Assembly (NCBI GenBank): GCA_902778105.1
Contig: CACYWN010000002.1
Location: 38,922 to 102,921 of the forward strand
Source of the DNA: an uncultured Bacteroidia bacterium
Lineage (GTDB): Bacteria; Bacteroidota; Bacteroidia; Bacteroidales; UBA932
Length of the DNA: 64,000 nucleotides
Direction: 5' to 3'
Both the position numbers and the translations under genes were made by a program. A model generated the notes under the pieces. It was not told the DNA's origin, searched no databases, and saw only the letters and a program-made list of their open reading frames with translations. Shown here in pieces: positions 45,999 to 52,024 of the stretch (the stretch's first letter is position 1; each line of letters starts with the position of its first letter).

Positions 45999-46071
45999 CT
46001 GGATGTAGCGCAGTTGGTAGCGCACCTGGTTAGGGACCAGGAGGTCGCTGGTTCAAGTCCAGTCATCCAGA
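45999..46071 (+). tRNA. tRNA-Pro (anticodon AGG)
   Basis: The cloverleaf folds cleanly: acceptor CTGGATG with CATCCAG, D stem GCGC/GCGC, anticodon arm CCTGG-TTAGGGA-CCAGG, variable loop of 5, and T arm GCTGG-TTCAAGT-CCAGT. The anticodon (46032-46034) is AGG, which reads CCU proline. The C1-G72 pair and G36-G37 fit bacterial tRNA-Pro. CCA is not encoded. A34 outside tRNA-Arg is uncommon in bacteria. This gene marks the left edge of the accessory island. Confidence 0.9.
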
Positions 46072-46084
46072 CAACACTGAATCA

Positions 46085-46117
46085 AGCACTTGCGGAAACG
46101 CAGGTGCTTTTTCTTTT
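46085..46117 (+). terminator. terminator after the tRNA
   Basis: A 10-bp stem (46085-46094 with 46099-46108, one G-T pair) with a GAAA loop is followed by TTTTCTTTT. Confidence 0.8.
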
Positions 46118-46161
46118 ATGAATAAAGCCAGGAGAGATGACCTGATTTGTATGGTTTTTGT

Positions 46162-46169
46162 TATATTTG
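46162..46169 (+). promoter_or_regulatory. -7 box, first toxin-antitoxin pair
   Basis: TATATTTG lies 35 bases before the antitoxin ATG. The same box, with similar flanks, occurs at 50401-50408 before the duplicate antitoxin. Confidence 0.6.
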
Positions 46170-46204
46170 CATCTGGAGCAGCCAAATAATGGCTGGATAG
46201 GATT

Positions 46205-46417
46205 ATGAGTTACGAGTATAGCATACGGATTCCTGAGAGCGATCGGGCCATGTTCCGTCAGTGGGCGCGGAAGATGGGCTGGGGAGTGTCGCGGCCGAAG
46301 AAAGTGCTGGACGAGCCAAACGAAGAAACCATTCAGGCCATTAAGGATATTGAAACTGGTGTCGGCTTGGAGCCGCTCGACCTGGATCATTTTGAGGAGT
46401 ATGTGGCATCGCTGTAG
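46205..46417 (+). CDS. antitoxin of a YafQ-type pair
   Basis: This 70-residue protein starts MSYEYSIRIPESDRAMFRQW and ends in an acidic tail (LEPLDLDHFEEYVASL). It has the usual layout of type II antitoxins: an N-terminal dimerisation and DNA-binding part and a C-terminal toxin-wrapping part. The toxin gene begins 3 bases after its stop. A copy with ~86% identity is at 50444-50656. Confidence 0.8.
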   Translation: MSYEYSIRIPESDRAMFRQWARKMGWGVSRPKKVLDEPNEETIQAIKDIETGVGLEPLDLDHFEEYVASL

Positions 46418-46420
46418 GAT

Positions 46421-46702
46421 ATGTGGAATCTCATTCAAACCGGTCAATTCAAAAAGGACCTGAAACGTTATCAGAATCAACCAGCGAAAATTTCGGCTCT
46501 GATGACGGTGCTAAAGGAGTTGAGAGAAACCGGTGCTGTTTCGCCTGGCTATCGCCCGCATTCTCTGTCTGGCAACTGGTCCGGTTATCTGGAATGCCAT
46601 ATCCAAGGTGATTTCCTGCTGATTTGGAAAGATCCCCAAACCCAGGACATCTTTCTGGCTCGCCTAGGTTCCCATTCTGAGCTTTTCGGCAAAAGAATCT
46701 GA
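46421..46702 (+). CDS. YafQ-family mRNA interferase toxin
   Basis: The 93-residue protein has the RelE/YafQ fold: FKKDLKRYQNQPAKI, GYRPHSLSGNWSGYLECHI, GDFLLIWK and LARLGSHSELFG. The histidines in YRPH, ECHI and GSHS and the Asp before FLLIW fall at YafQ active-site positions, so it should be a functional ribosome-dependent endoribonuclease. It is the only toxin in this island that looks intact. Confidence 0.85.
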   Translation: MWNLIQTGQFKKDLKRYQNQPAKISALMTVLKELRETGAVSPGYRPHSLSGNWSGYLECHIQGDFLLIWKDPQTQDIFLARLGSHSELFGKRI

Positions 46703-46731
46703 ACGCTCACTTCGGTGGGCGTTTTTTTTTG
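46703..46731 (+). terminator. terminator of the first toxin-antitoxin pair
   Basis: An 8-bp stem (ACGCTCAC with GTGGGCGT) and TTCG loop are followed by nine T. Its right half is part of the 27-bp direct repeat. Confidence 0.85.
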
Positions 46732-46737
46732 AATTAT
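46711..46737 (+). repeat. 27-bp direct repeat, left copy
   Basis: It is identical over 27 bases to 52005-52031 (starts TTCGGTGGGCG, nine T, ends GAATTAT). Each copy includes the right half of a terminator that follows a toxin gene. The two copies bracket 5.3 kb of accessory DNA. Confidence 0.8.
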
Positions 46738-46781
46738 TTGGATAAGTCTTACGATACAATAGTTCGTTAATTTTATAGATT

Positions 46782-46865
46782 TTACGCCACGGCGCGAACG
46801 CCGTAGAACAAGAGTTCTTTGAAATCAGTGTTATTTAATCGCAAGTTCGCGTGTCTCGCGGACAT
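46782..46865 (-). pseudogene. possible 3' remnant of a FISUMP-type surface gene
   Basis: A minus-strand frame open to the edge of the IS21-like relic ends ...LLFYGVRAVA before TAA. This resembles the ends of the FISUMP modules in the gene at 47460-49574 (IRPVYG and SAVRAVRDK). Only the last ~27 codons remain. This rests on a short match. Confidence 0.35.
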
Positions 46866-46880
46866 TGGAAATTCCGACGC

Positions 46881-47071
46881 AAAGTGACCCCCTTGTTCTC
46901 TTTTCAACGTGCCCCCCTATTCCGATTGAAAGTGACCCCCCGGCCTTGATATCGAAAACCCAAAAAGAAAGCAGGCTGGAGCGGTTTTTACCACTTCAGC
47001 CTGCTTTTCTTGTATGATGAAAGGAAAAAGTACTAGGGGGTCAAATCGAACCGGAATGAGGGGGTCAGTTT
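46881..47071. mobile_element. IS21-like miniature element without transposase
   Basis: The left end has three ~24-bp spaced repeats beginning AAAGTGACCCCC (46881), AACGTGCCCCCC (46906) and AAAGTGACCCCC (46929). The right end has two inverted counterparts (GGGGGTCAAAT at 47036 and GGGGGTCAGTTT at 47060). Multiple short terminal repeats of this kind are typical of IS21-family ends in Bacteroidetes. The inside holds only a large hairpin (46966-47011). It looks like an internal deletion derivative that could be mobilised in trans. Confidence 0.65.
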
Positions 47072-47355
47072 ATAACGGATTCTCCATTTACCTCCTACTC
47101 GATTATGGGGGCTGGTTGGGTCTGCGGGGAGGCTTGATGGAAGCTCCTGATTAATAGCTGCTTACGGGGAGGCGTTCCGCAGGCCCATGGAATAATGCCG
47201 GGGTCTGCGGGGTGCGGTTTTGCAATGGTTTGATTGTCAGTGGATTATCGTGGATATCCCCGCGGGCCTGGTTGACCATCCTTCGCATGGGGCCCGCCGA
47301 TGAACCTGTACGGGCAGTAGGAGGGTGGTGCGGACCTCGTGCGGACCTCGTGCGC
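47072..47355. other. non-coding stretch with an 11-bp tandem repeat
   Basis: I see no convincing gene here. GTGCGGACCTC occurs twice in tandem (47328-47349) with a partial third unit, and GTCTGCGGGG occurs twice between 47110 and 47210. It is probably decayed sequence between the mobile relic and the lipoprotein operon. Confidence 0.5.
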
Positions 47356-47460
47356 TCATCGTACTTTGTTTAGGGACTGCTTGTGAAGAGGCCGTATGTC
47401 GAACAGCCGCACCAGTTGTATGAAAGCATCGTTTTCGTTTTCATTATAGCGATCAATCAT
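47356..47460 (-). CDS. small ORF downstream of the FISUMP lipoprotein
   Basis: This ORF has 34 codons (start MIDRYNENENDAFIQLVRLF). Its ATG overlaps the lipoprotein stop as TGATG, which would couple translation. There is no recognised domain, and the ORF could be chance. Confidence 0.3.
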   Translation of the reverse strand: MIDRYNENENDAFIQLVRLFDIRPLHKQSLNKVR

Positions 47461-49574
47461 CACTTGTCACGTACTGCCCTCACTGCTGATCCATAAATTC
47501 TATAGAAATCCTCTAAAATCCAATCTATATCCCCATCCCCGGAAGGAATTTCAATATACAACCCCTTCGCTTTAGCTGGATTCTCATTACTTACAGTAGA
47601 AGACATATACATTACCCTCTTTCCGGGAAAGCGGGGGCTCAAAACCTCCTTAAGTCCCGCTGCCGGAAGGAAAATACTTGCGCCTGTTTCTGAGTTGACG
47701 CACTGTACCCCGGGAATACCATTCCTGGAAGATTTCTCAATGTGGCACTTATTCATCAACTCCTCCATCTCTTCTTTTGTAGGCATACGCCATTTTCCGC
47801 CCAGCATTACATGGGCGGCGTCATCCTCCGGCTCCAACACTGTTCTTCCATCCGAGACATTATACTTGGTCAATTGACCTGAGACCAAATCCCCCAATTT
47901 ATATGTTTCCCCGTTATAAAGATTCTTGAACTCAGTTTCTCCCCAGGCATAATAATTGCCGTACTCCTCGGGCTTGGATGCACCTAAATTGAACGACGCC
48001 CAATTGACAGAAAGTCCCAGATCGACGGCTTCGGGGACAGGGGCCTGATGGGGTTCGGGGGCAGCGTCCCCATAGACGGGACGAATGGTCTGACCAAGGA
48101 AACGAAAGTCAGAGTTACAAGAAAGAAAATCATTGCCATTGACCGTCAGCAAAGAAAGCGCCTTATCTGTCAAGCCCAGATCAACCATTAGAGAGGAAGA
48201 CCAATAGCTTCCTTTCTTATAGTCACCCTCCGGCAATAATGATGTTCCGTCATAGTACCCTGCCAAAGGAAGAAAGATACTGTGCCCGGTAACGTAACTG
48301 GTCAATCTATGCCCGAAGACCCCATTCTCTTTCGTATAAACAACGGAACAATATTTTAAAAGTTCTTCCCATTCCGCATAGGTCGGCATTCTCCATTTGC
48401 CCCCGAGATTGACATGGGCGGCGTCATCCTCCGGATCAAGAACGGTCTTATTGTCGACAAAGCCCAAGTAGCCCATATCCGGGTTCGTGTTATACTTGAC
48501 TAGAGGAGTATAAGCAGTCAGAACAACTTCTTGAACGAACCACTGATAGGTCCTCATCTCATACCCGTCTTCTTCATAGCCGCTTTTCCATATCAAAGGA
48601 TCCTGACTGACATAATGCGGTTCGGTTTCGCCCCAAGCATAATAGTCTCCAAACTCTTCCGGTTTCGAGGCACCTAAATTGAATGAAGCCCATTTAAGCC
48701 CAGAAGGAAGGCCCAGGTCGATAGCATCCGGCGTAGCAATAGTATTCGGTATGGGTATAAACTCACATCCTTCATCCGCATTGTCAATGCTGCCGAAAAT
48801 AGATCTCTTAATCGTCACAGCCTTGTCGGATGCCATTCTGCTGTATTCGGATTCACGATAAAACTCCAGCTTATACCCGGATGCCAAAGAACCAGGAATG
48901 GCAACACAATAGAACCAGACATTAGTCGGGAATGAATCATTGCCGGATGGAGGAAGAAGGGTGATGACGCGACTGCCATCGGCCACTTCCCGAACAACCG
49001 GCTTCCCATTCTCATCAAAGCCAATCTTCACTGTACCCGAAAGGAATTCTCCACCATATCCTTCAAATGTTACTTTCTTAATGCCTTCTTGAGTAAGACG
49101 AAATCGAATGCCGCCACCCACATTGTAGAATTGGAGCCTGTCGCCACTAGAGTGAGCGACAGAAAGGTTCATCCCCTTCCCAAATGATCCGAATCTGGCG
49201 ACTTGTTCCGAAGGCAGCGTTGTCGTGATTGTCCCGCCTGAAAAGACCGCATCCTTGGAATACGGATAGACAGCCCAAAGCTCCATTCCTTCCGTCCAGG
49301 CATCGTCACCCAACGTACCCTTGAAAGTGGCAGAGGCGGAAGATGCCGTGATATCCGTAGTGAACTTGCCGCTCTTTCCATCGACGAACACCTTTATCTC
49401 GTCACCCGGCTCCCAATAGACATGCGTTTCTCCTTCCACTACAGTCCTGGTATCAGCGGAAGTCTCGGTCCTGGCGGTGATTGTCATCTTGCCGGCGGGG
49501 GTATCGACATTCATTTCCCGGGTACAGGCCACCAGCGCAAGAAGGGCGGCGGCAAAGAACAAACTCTTTTTCAT
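47460..49574 (-). CDS. fimbrillin-like lipoprotein with two FISUMP domains
   Basis: The protein has 704 residues with a lipobox (LLALVAC, Cys17). Residues ~25-280 are Mfa/fimbrillin-like (ADTRTVVEGETHVYWEPGD, LWAVYPYSKDAVFSGG). Two FISUMP-type domains follow (~300-520 and ~530-704), each with DLGL...WASFNLGASKPEE, YYAWGETE and LGGKWRMPT motifs. It is predicted to be exposed on the surface; its ligand is unknown. The ATG at 49574 starts the signal sequence; the frame upstream overlaps the small gene at 49594. Its codon use is more AT-rich than the flanking core genes. Confidence 0.8.
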   Translation of the reverse strand: MKKSLFFAAALLALVACTREMNVDTPAGKMTITARTETSADTRTVVEGETHVYWEPGDEIKVFVDGKSGKFTTDITASSASATFKGTLGDDAWTEGMELWAVYPYSKDAVFSGGTITTTLPSEQVARFGSFGKGMNLSVAHSSGDRLQFYNVGGGIRFRLTQEGIKKVTFEGYGGEFLSGTVKIGFDENGKPVVREVADGSRVITLLPPSGNDSFPTNVWFYCVAIPGSLASGYKLEFYRESEYSRMASDKAVTIKRSIFGSIDNADEGCEFIPIPNTIATPDAIDLGLPSGLKWASFNLGASKPEEFGDYYAWGETEPHYVSQDPLIWKSGYEEDGYEMRTYQWFVQEVVLTAYTPLVKYNTNPDMGYLGFVDNKTVLDPEDDAAHVNLGGKWRMPTYAEWEELLKYCSVVYTKENGVFGHRLTSYVTGHSIFLPLAGYYDGTSLLPEGDYKKGSYWSSSLMVDLGLTDKALSLLTVNGNDFLSCNSDFRFLGQTIRPVYGDAAPEPHQAPVPEAVDLGLSVNWASFNLGASKPEEYGNYYAWGETEFKNLYNGETYKLGDLVSGQLTKYNVSDGRTVLEPEDDAAHVMLGGKWRMPTKEEMEELMNKCHIEKSSRNGIPGVQCVNSETGASIFLPAAGLKEVLSPRFPGKRVMYMSSTVSNENPAKAKGLYIEIPSGDGDIDWILEDFYRIYGSAVRAVRDK

Positions 49575-49593
49575 GATTCCGTCCTCCATCGTC

Positions 49594-49728
49594 TTAATCC
49601 CAATCTTCATAACCGATATCCTCGTTGCCTCCGGGGATTGTACTGTCGCAGATAGCATTCTCGACATGGATAGTAATTATTCGCAGTGCCGGAGCTAGAT
49701 ACTCTTTGCGTAAAGTTTGAGTGTTCAT
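49594..49728 (-). CDS. 44-residue peptide gene opening a fimbrillin-like operon
   Basis: The encoded peptide begins MNTQTLRKEYLAPALRIITI, has one Cys (AICDST), and ends in an acidic EDIGYEDWD. It lies 19 bases before the lipoprotein ATG and behind a good promoter. It resembles the 61-residue gene at 27401-27586 in position, in the YLAPAL/YIAPAI segment, and in the single Cys ahead of an acidic tail. Function is unknown. Confidence 0.6.
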   Translation of the reverse strand: MNTQTLRKEYLAPALRIITIHVENAICDSTIPGGNEDIGYEDWD

Positions 49729-49750
49729 AGGGCTTTGACTCTTAACCGAA

Positions 49751-49781
49751 CAAATATACTAAAAATGCGAAAATTGACAAG
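49751..49781 (-). promoter_or_regulatory. promoter of the peptide/FISUMP lipoprotein operon
   Basis: On the minus strand TATATTTG (49751-49758) follows TTG (49779-49781) with 20 bases between. Spacing is the same as in the 27.7-kb fimbrillin-like operon. Confidence 0.7.
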
Positions 49782-49899
49782 GATGATTTGCAGATACGTA
49801 CAATCCTCAGCCCTCCAGGTGTGCAGTTTTTGTGCATTTTTCTCAAACGGTTATAATAAGGCTTGAGTTATAGGCCGTTATGTGAGAGGAAAAAATGAT

Positions 49900-49907
49900 T
49901 ATATTTG
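49900..49907 (+). promoter_or_regulatory. -7 box of a candidate small RNA
   Basis: TATATTTG on the plus strand, about 7 bases before the predicted RNA start. No plus-strand gene follows before the terminator at 49999. Confidence 0.55.
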
Positions 49908-49913
49908 TAAGAC

Positions 49914-49999
49914 CACTAAGGGAGAGGCGACAATAAGCCACTCAACGGGAAAAATTGGATACTGGCGGCTATCATAGGGATTTGATAGCCGCCTTTTTT
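49914..49999 (+). ncRNA. candidate ~85-nt small RNA
   Basis: A complete small transcription unit is visible. The -7 box is at 49900-49907. About 50 bases without a convincing ORF follow. A textbook intrinsic terminator ends it: a perfect 11-bp stem (49964-49974 with 49983-49993), an 8-base loop and six T. The next plus-strand gene is over 440 bases away. I cannot match it to a known RNA family. It might act as a base-pairing regulator or be a relic of a mobile element. Confidence 0.5.
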
Positions 50000-50061
50000 G
50001 TGATAATCCCTTACATAATCATTCTTGCAATATGACAAATAGTTCTTGTCATTTCAAATGT

Positions 50062-50094
50062 AAAAAAAGCCCCCGGAAAATTCCTTCCGAGGGC
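50062..50094 (-). terminator. terminator of the truncated ssb-like gene
   Basis: On the minus strand GCCCTCGGAA pairs with TTCCGGGGGC and is followed by seven T. Confidence 0.75.
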
Positions 50095-50113
50095 GATTTC
50101 ATGTAAAGGAAGA

Positions 50114-50359
50114 TCAGTTCTCCATCAGCTCGACTTCACTGGCAATGACTTCAAAGACGCTTCTCTCCGTTCCATCAGCTGCAGCGTATCTCTGCATCCT
50201 GACGCGACCGATGACATGGACAGCAGCTCCTTTCTGGAGTTGGTCCAGATTCTTGATGGTGTCGCTCTCCCACGCGACGATGCGGAACCAGGTAGTGCCA
50301 ATGACGTGACATCCATCCTTCACGTAAACGCCCCGATGATTAAAGTGGGTGATTTGCAT
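50114..50359 (-). pseudogene. N-terminally truncated SSB paralogue
   Basis: The 81 codons match the second half of SSB (TTWFRIVAWESDTIKNLDQL, HVIGRVRMQRYAAADGTERS). They align with the chromosomal copy at 1957-2313 from its DTTWFN segment on. About 40 N-terminal residues of the OB fold are missing. The break falls just where the duplicated toxin-antitoxin cassette begins (~50360), so that insertion probably cut the gene. The terminator is retained. Confidence 0.7.
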
Positions 50360-50400
50360 GAATGAAACAAGAAAGAGGGCCTGATCTGTATGGCTTTTGT

Positions 50401-50408
50401 TATATTTG
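50401..50408 (+). promoter_or_regulatory. -7 box, duplicate antitoxin
   Basis: TATATTTG, 36 bases before the ATG. Flanking sequence is closely similar to that at 46162-46169. Confidence 0.6.
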
Positions 50409-50443
50409 CAGCAGGAGCTGCCAAGTAATGGCTGAGTATGATT

Positions 50444-50656
50444 ATGAGTTACGAGTATAGCATATGGATTCCCGAGGGCGATCGGGCCATATTCCGCCAG
50501 TGGACTCGGAAGATGGGCTGGAGAGTGTCTCGGCCGAAGAAGGTGATGGATGAGCCAAACGAGGAAACCATTCAGGCCATTAAAGATATCGAATCGGGTG
50601 TTGTTTTGGAGCCTCTCGACCTGGATCATTTTGTAGAGTATGTTGCATTGCTGTAG
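50444..50656 (+). CDS. duplicate YafQ-type antitoxin without its toxin
   Basis: This 70-residue protein differs from the antitoxin at 46205 at about 10 positions. The ATG at 50444 matches that copy. The expected toxin start is destroyed 3 bases after the stop, so this antitoxin is an orphan. It might still neutralise the toxin of the first pair or repress both promoters. Confidence 0.75.
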   Translation: MSYEYSIWIPEGDRAIFRQWTRKMGWRVSRPKKVMDEPNEETIQAIKDIESGVVLEPLDLDHFVEYVALL

Positions 50657-50689
50657 GGTAGTGGAAGCTCTCAACCCGGTCGATCATAG
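50657..50689 (+). pseudogene. toxin stub after the duplicate antitoxin
   Basis: The bases align with codons 1-11 of the intact toxin (TGGAAGCTC versus TGGAATCTC; CCCGGTCGATC versus ACCGGTCAATTC). The ATG is lost and indels are present. Nothing of the toxin remains beyond this point. Confidence 0.55.
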
Positions 50690-50692
50690 CAA

Positions 50693-50700
50693 GATATTTG
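50693..50700 (+). promoter_or_regulatory. -7-like box of the third antitoxin
   Basis: GATATTTG, one base off TAnnTTTG, 47 bases before the ATG at 50748 and right after the toxin stub. Confidence 0.45.
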
Positions 50701-50747
50701 CAGATAACGCAAAAAGATGTTTTTTTGCATCAGATAGATATAAGGTC

Positions 50748-50939
50748 ATGACACAGATTGTGCTTTCTATTCCGAACGGCGAGGTCCCTTTTCTCTCCTC
50801 CTTGGCAGAGAAGATGGGATGGAATATGCAGACTCGCGAAAGTTTGGTCGAGAAGTTCATCGCGTCCTGCCCTACGGATGTTGACATCTCGGACGAAGAG
50901 ATCCAGGCAGAGGTCAATGCGGTAAGGTATGGACGATGA
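50748..50939 (+). CDS. small antitoxin-like protein paired with a broken PIN toxin
   Basis: The protein has 63 residues (MTQIVLSIPNGEVPFLSSLA, then KMGWNMQTRE, with an acidic end DISDEEIQAEV). Its stop overlaps the ATG of a PIN-domain toxin stub (50936), the usual VapBC-like arrangement. I do not recognise the exact family. The open frame extends further upstream without similarity. Confidence 0.65.
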   Translation: MTQIVLSIPNGEVPFLSSLAEKMGWNMQTRESLVEKFIASCPTDVDISDEEIQAEVNAVRYGR

Positions 50940-51001
50940 AAGTTATTCTCGATACCAATTGGAAAATCCACTCGAAGGTGGTCCCCTCTTTCCGCACATA
51001 A
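50936..51001 (+). pseudogene. PIN-domain toxin stub cut off by a mobile relic
   Basis: The frame starts MKVILDTN, the canonical PIN start with the first catalytic Asp. It then runs into unrelated residues and stops after 21 codons. The switch happens at ~50961, where sequence related to the IS21-like element begins. Confidence 0.7.
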
Positions 51002-51079
51002 CTGACTCCCGTTAATCTTTCCTTTCATCTGAACCTGAAATGCAGGCTGTAGGGACCAAAAACCGCTCCAGCCTGCATT
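50961..51079 (-). mobile_element. degenerate second copy of the IS21-like miniature element end
   Basis: Read on the minus strand, the hairpin (51039-51079) followed by GATGAAAGGAAA and two degenerate GGG-GTCA motifs matches, in order, the hairpin and right end of the element at 46881-47071. Shared stretches include GCAGGCTGGAGCGGTTTTT. It is inverted relative to the first copy. The other end is not recognisable. Confidence 0.5.
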
Positions 51080-51242
51080 CTATTGATGGTTTCGTTCTCA
51101 CACAGTGTGTCCCTACCCAGGTAAGGTCGGTTGTGTGAATAATTCCCCCAAAAACGTTATGGGGAGGGGGTGTTCTGGTACGTGTTTTTGCGTGTGCAGT
51201 ATAGGACGCGCATTTAATCCAGATAAAAAGATGGCATAATGA
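51080..51242. other. non-coding stretch before the fourth antitoxin
   Basis: No convincing gene is seen on either strand. It contains a C-run and G-run that could pair (around 51145-51172) and is probably decayed sequence from the mobile relic. Confidence 0.4.
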
Positions 51243-51272
51243 TTGCAAAACGATGAAAAGTAATTATATTTG
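51243..51272 (+). promoter_or_regulatory. promoter of the RelB-like/PIN pair
   Basis: TTG at 51243-51245, a 19-base spacer, then TATATTTG at 51265-51272. The ATG follows 17 bases later. Confidence 0.65.
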
Positions 51273-51288
51273 CAAAAAACGGAGAACT

Positions 51289-51582
51289 ATGTCACAGACA
51301 GCGATGACTATTCGGATGGATTCCGACTTGAAAATGCAGTTTGATGCCCTTTGTGATGAATTCGGGATGAGCACCAATACTGCTTTTAATATCTTTGCCC
51401 GAACCGTTGTTCGCAAGCGGCAGATACCTTTTATTATTGAAGCGCCCACGAAGGAGGATGTCGCTGCCAAGGGAAAGGCCGCATTTGACGAGATTCGGGG
51501 CATGGTGATGCGCGGAGAGATTCCAAGCATGACTCTTGATGAGATCAATGAGGAGATCAGGCTTGCGCGGGAGGGAAAGTAA
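51289..51582 (+). CDS. RelB/DinJ-family antitoxin
   Basis: This 97-residue protein has a ribbon-helix-helix N-terminus (TAMTIRMDSDLKMQFDALCD, then FGMSTNTAFNIFARTVV) and a C-terminal tail with VMRGEIPSMTLDEINEEI. The ATG at 51289 is the family start; 12 codons upstream are also open. Its stop overlaps the toxin ATG (TAATG). RelB/DinJ antitoxins usually pair with RelE-type toxins, but here the partner is a PIN protein, a combination also seen in other Bacteroidetes and Firmicutes. Confidence 0.85.
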   Translation: MSQTAMTIRMDSDLKMQFDALCDEFGMSTNTAFNIFARTVVRKRQIPFIIEAPTKEDVAAKGKAAFDEIRGMVMRGEIPSMTLDEINEEIRLAREGK

Positions 51583-51986
51583 TGCTGTATGCTGTAATTG
51601 ACACGAATGTATTGGTGTCGGCTTTGCTTTCCAGTCATGACGATTCAAGTACTGTCGTCGTCCGTAACCATATTCTGAATGGAACGATTGTCCCGTTATA
51701 CAACGAGGAGATATACCAGGAATACCTGGACGTCCTGCACCGTCCTAAATTCCAATTCCCCACAGGCAAGATTGATGACATTCTTGATGCCGTTACCAGG
51801 AATGAATTGATTTTGGGGCGTACATGAACAGAAGAAGTGATCCCAGATCCGAAAGATGTGGTGTTTTATGAGGTCGCCTTATCGAAGGAGGGATCCTATC
51901 TTGTAACAGGAAATACCAAGCACTTCCCGAAAACTCCGATTGTGGTAACGCCATCAGAATTGCTGGAGATCATCAAGAATTTGTAA
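51582..51986 (+). pseudogene. PIN-domain toxin with an in-frame TGA
   Basis: The frame runs for 134 codons and is interrupted only by TGA at 51825-51827 (codon 82). The first part has AVIDTNVLVSALLSSHDD (catalytic Asp) and NEEIYQEYLDVLHRPKF. After the TGA the same frame continues EEVIPDPKDVVFYEVALS, then SYLVTGNTKHFP, the C-terminal PIN half with its acidic residues. There is no frameshift. A single nonsense mutation has most likely inactivated the toxin. Confidence 0.8.
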
Positions 51987-51993
51987 CTTTCAA

Positions 51994-52024
51994 GCGCTCA
52001 CCAGTTCGGTGGGCGTTTTTTTTT
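51994..52024 (+). terminator. terminator after the PIN toxin
   Basis: CGCTCACC pairs with GGTGGGCG and is followed by nine T. It is almost the same terminator as at 46703-46731. Confidence 0.8.

Noticed and set aside
46082-46480. Minus-strand ORF opposite the first antitoxin, with a similar one opposite its duplicate (50375-50674)
   Set aside because: They resemble each other only because the plus-strand antitoxin genes are duplicates.
46782-46865. Variable repeat of a diversity-generating retroelement
   Set aside because: The NN-rich tail before YGVRAVA recalled such targets, but there is no reverse transcriptase or template repeat in the window.
51012-51248. 78-codon minus-strand ORF before the fourth antitoxin
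   Set aside because: Composition is odd, it crosses the hairpin of the mobile relic, and it has no promoter or similarity.
51825-51827. TGA as a selenocysteine codon
   Set aside because: No SECIS-like hairpin is evident after it, and PIN toxins are not known selenoproteins. A nonsense mutation is simpler.
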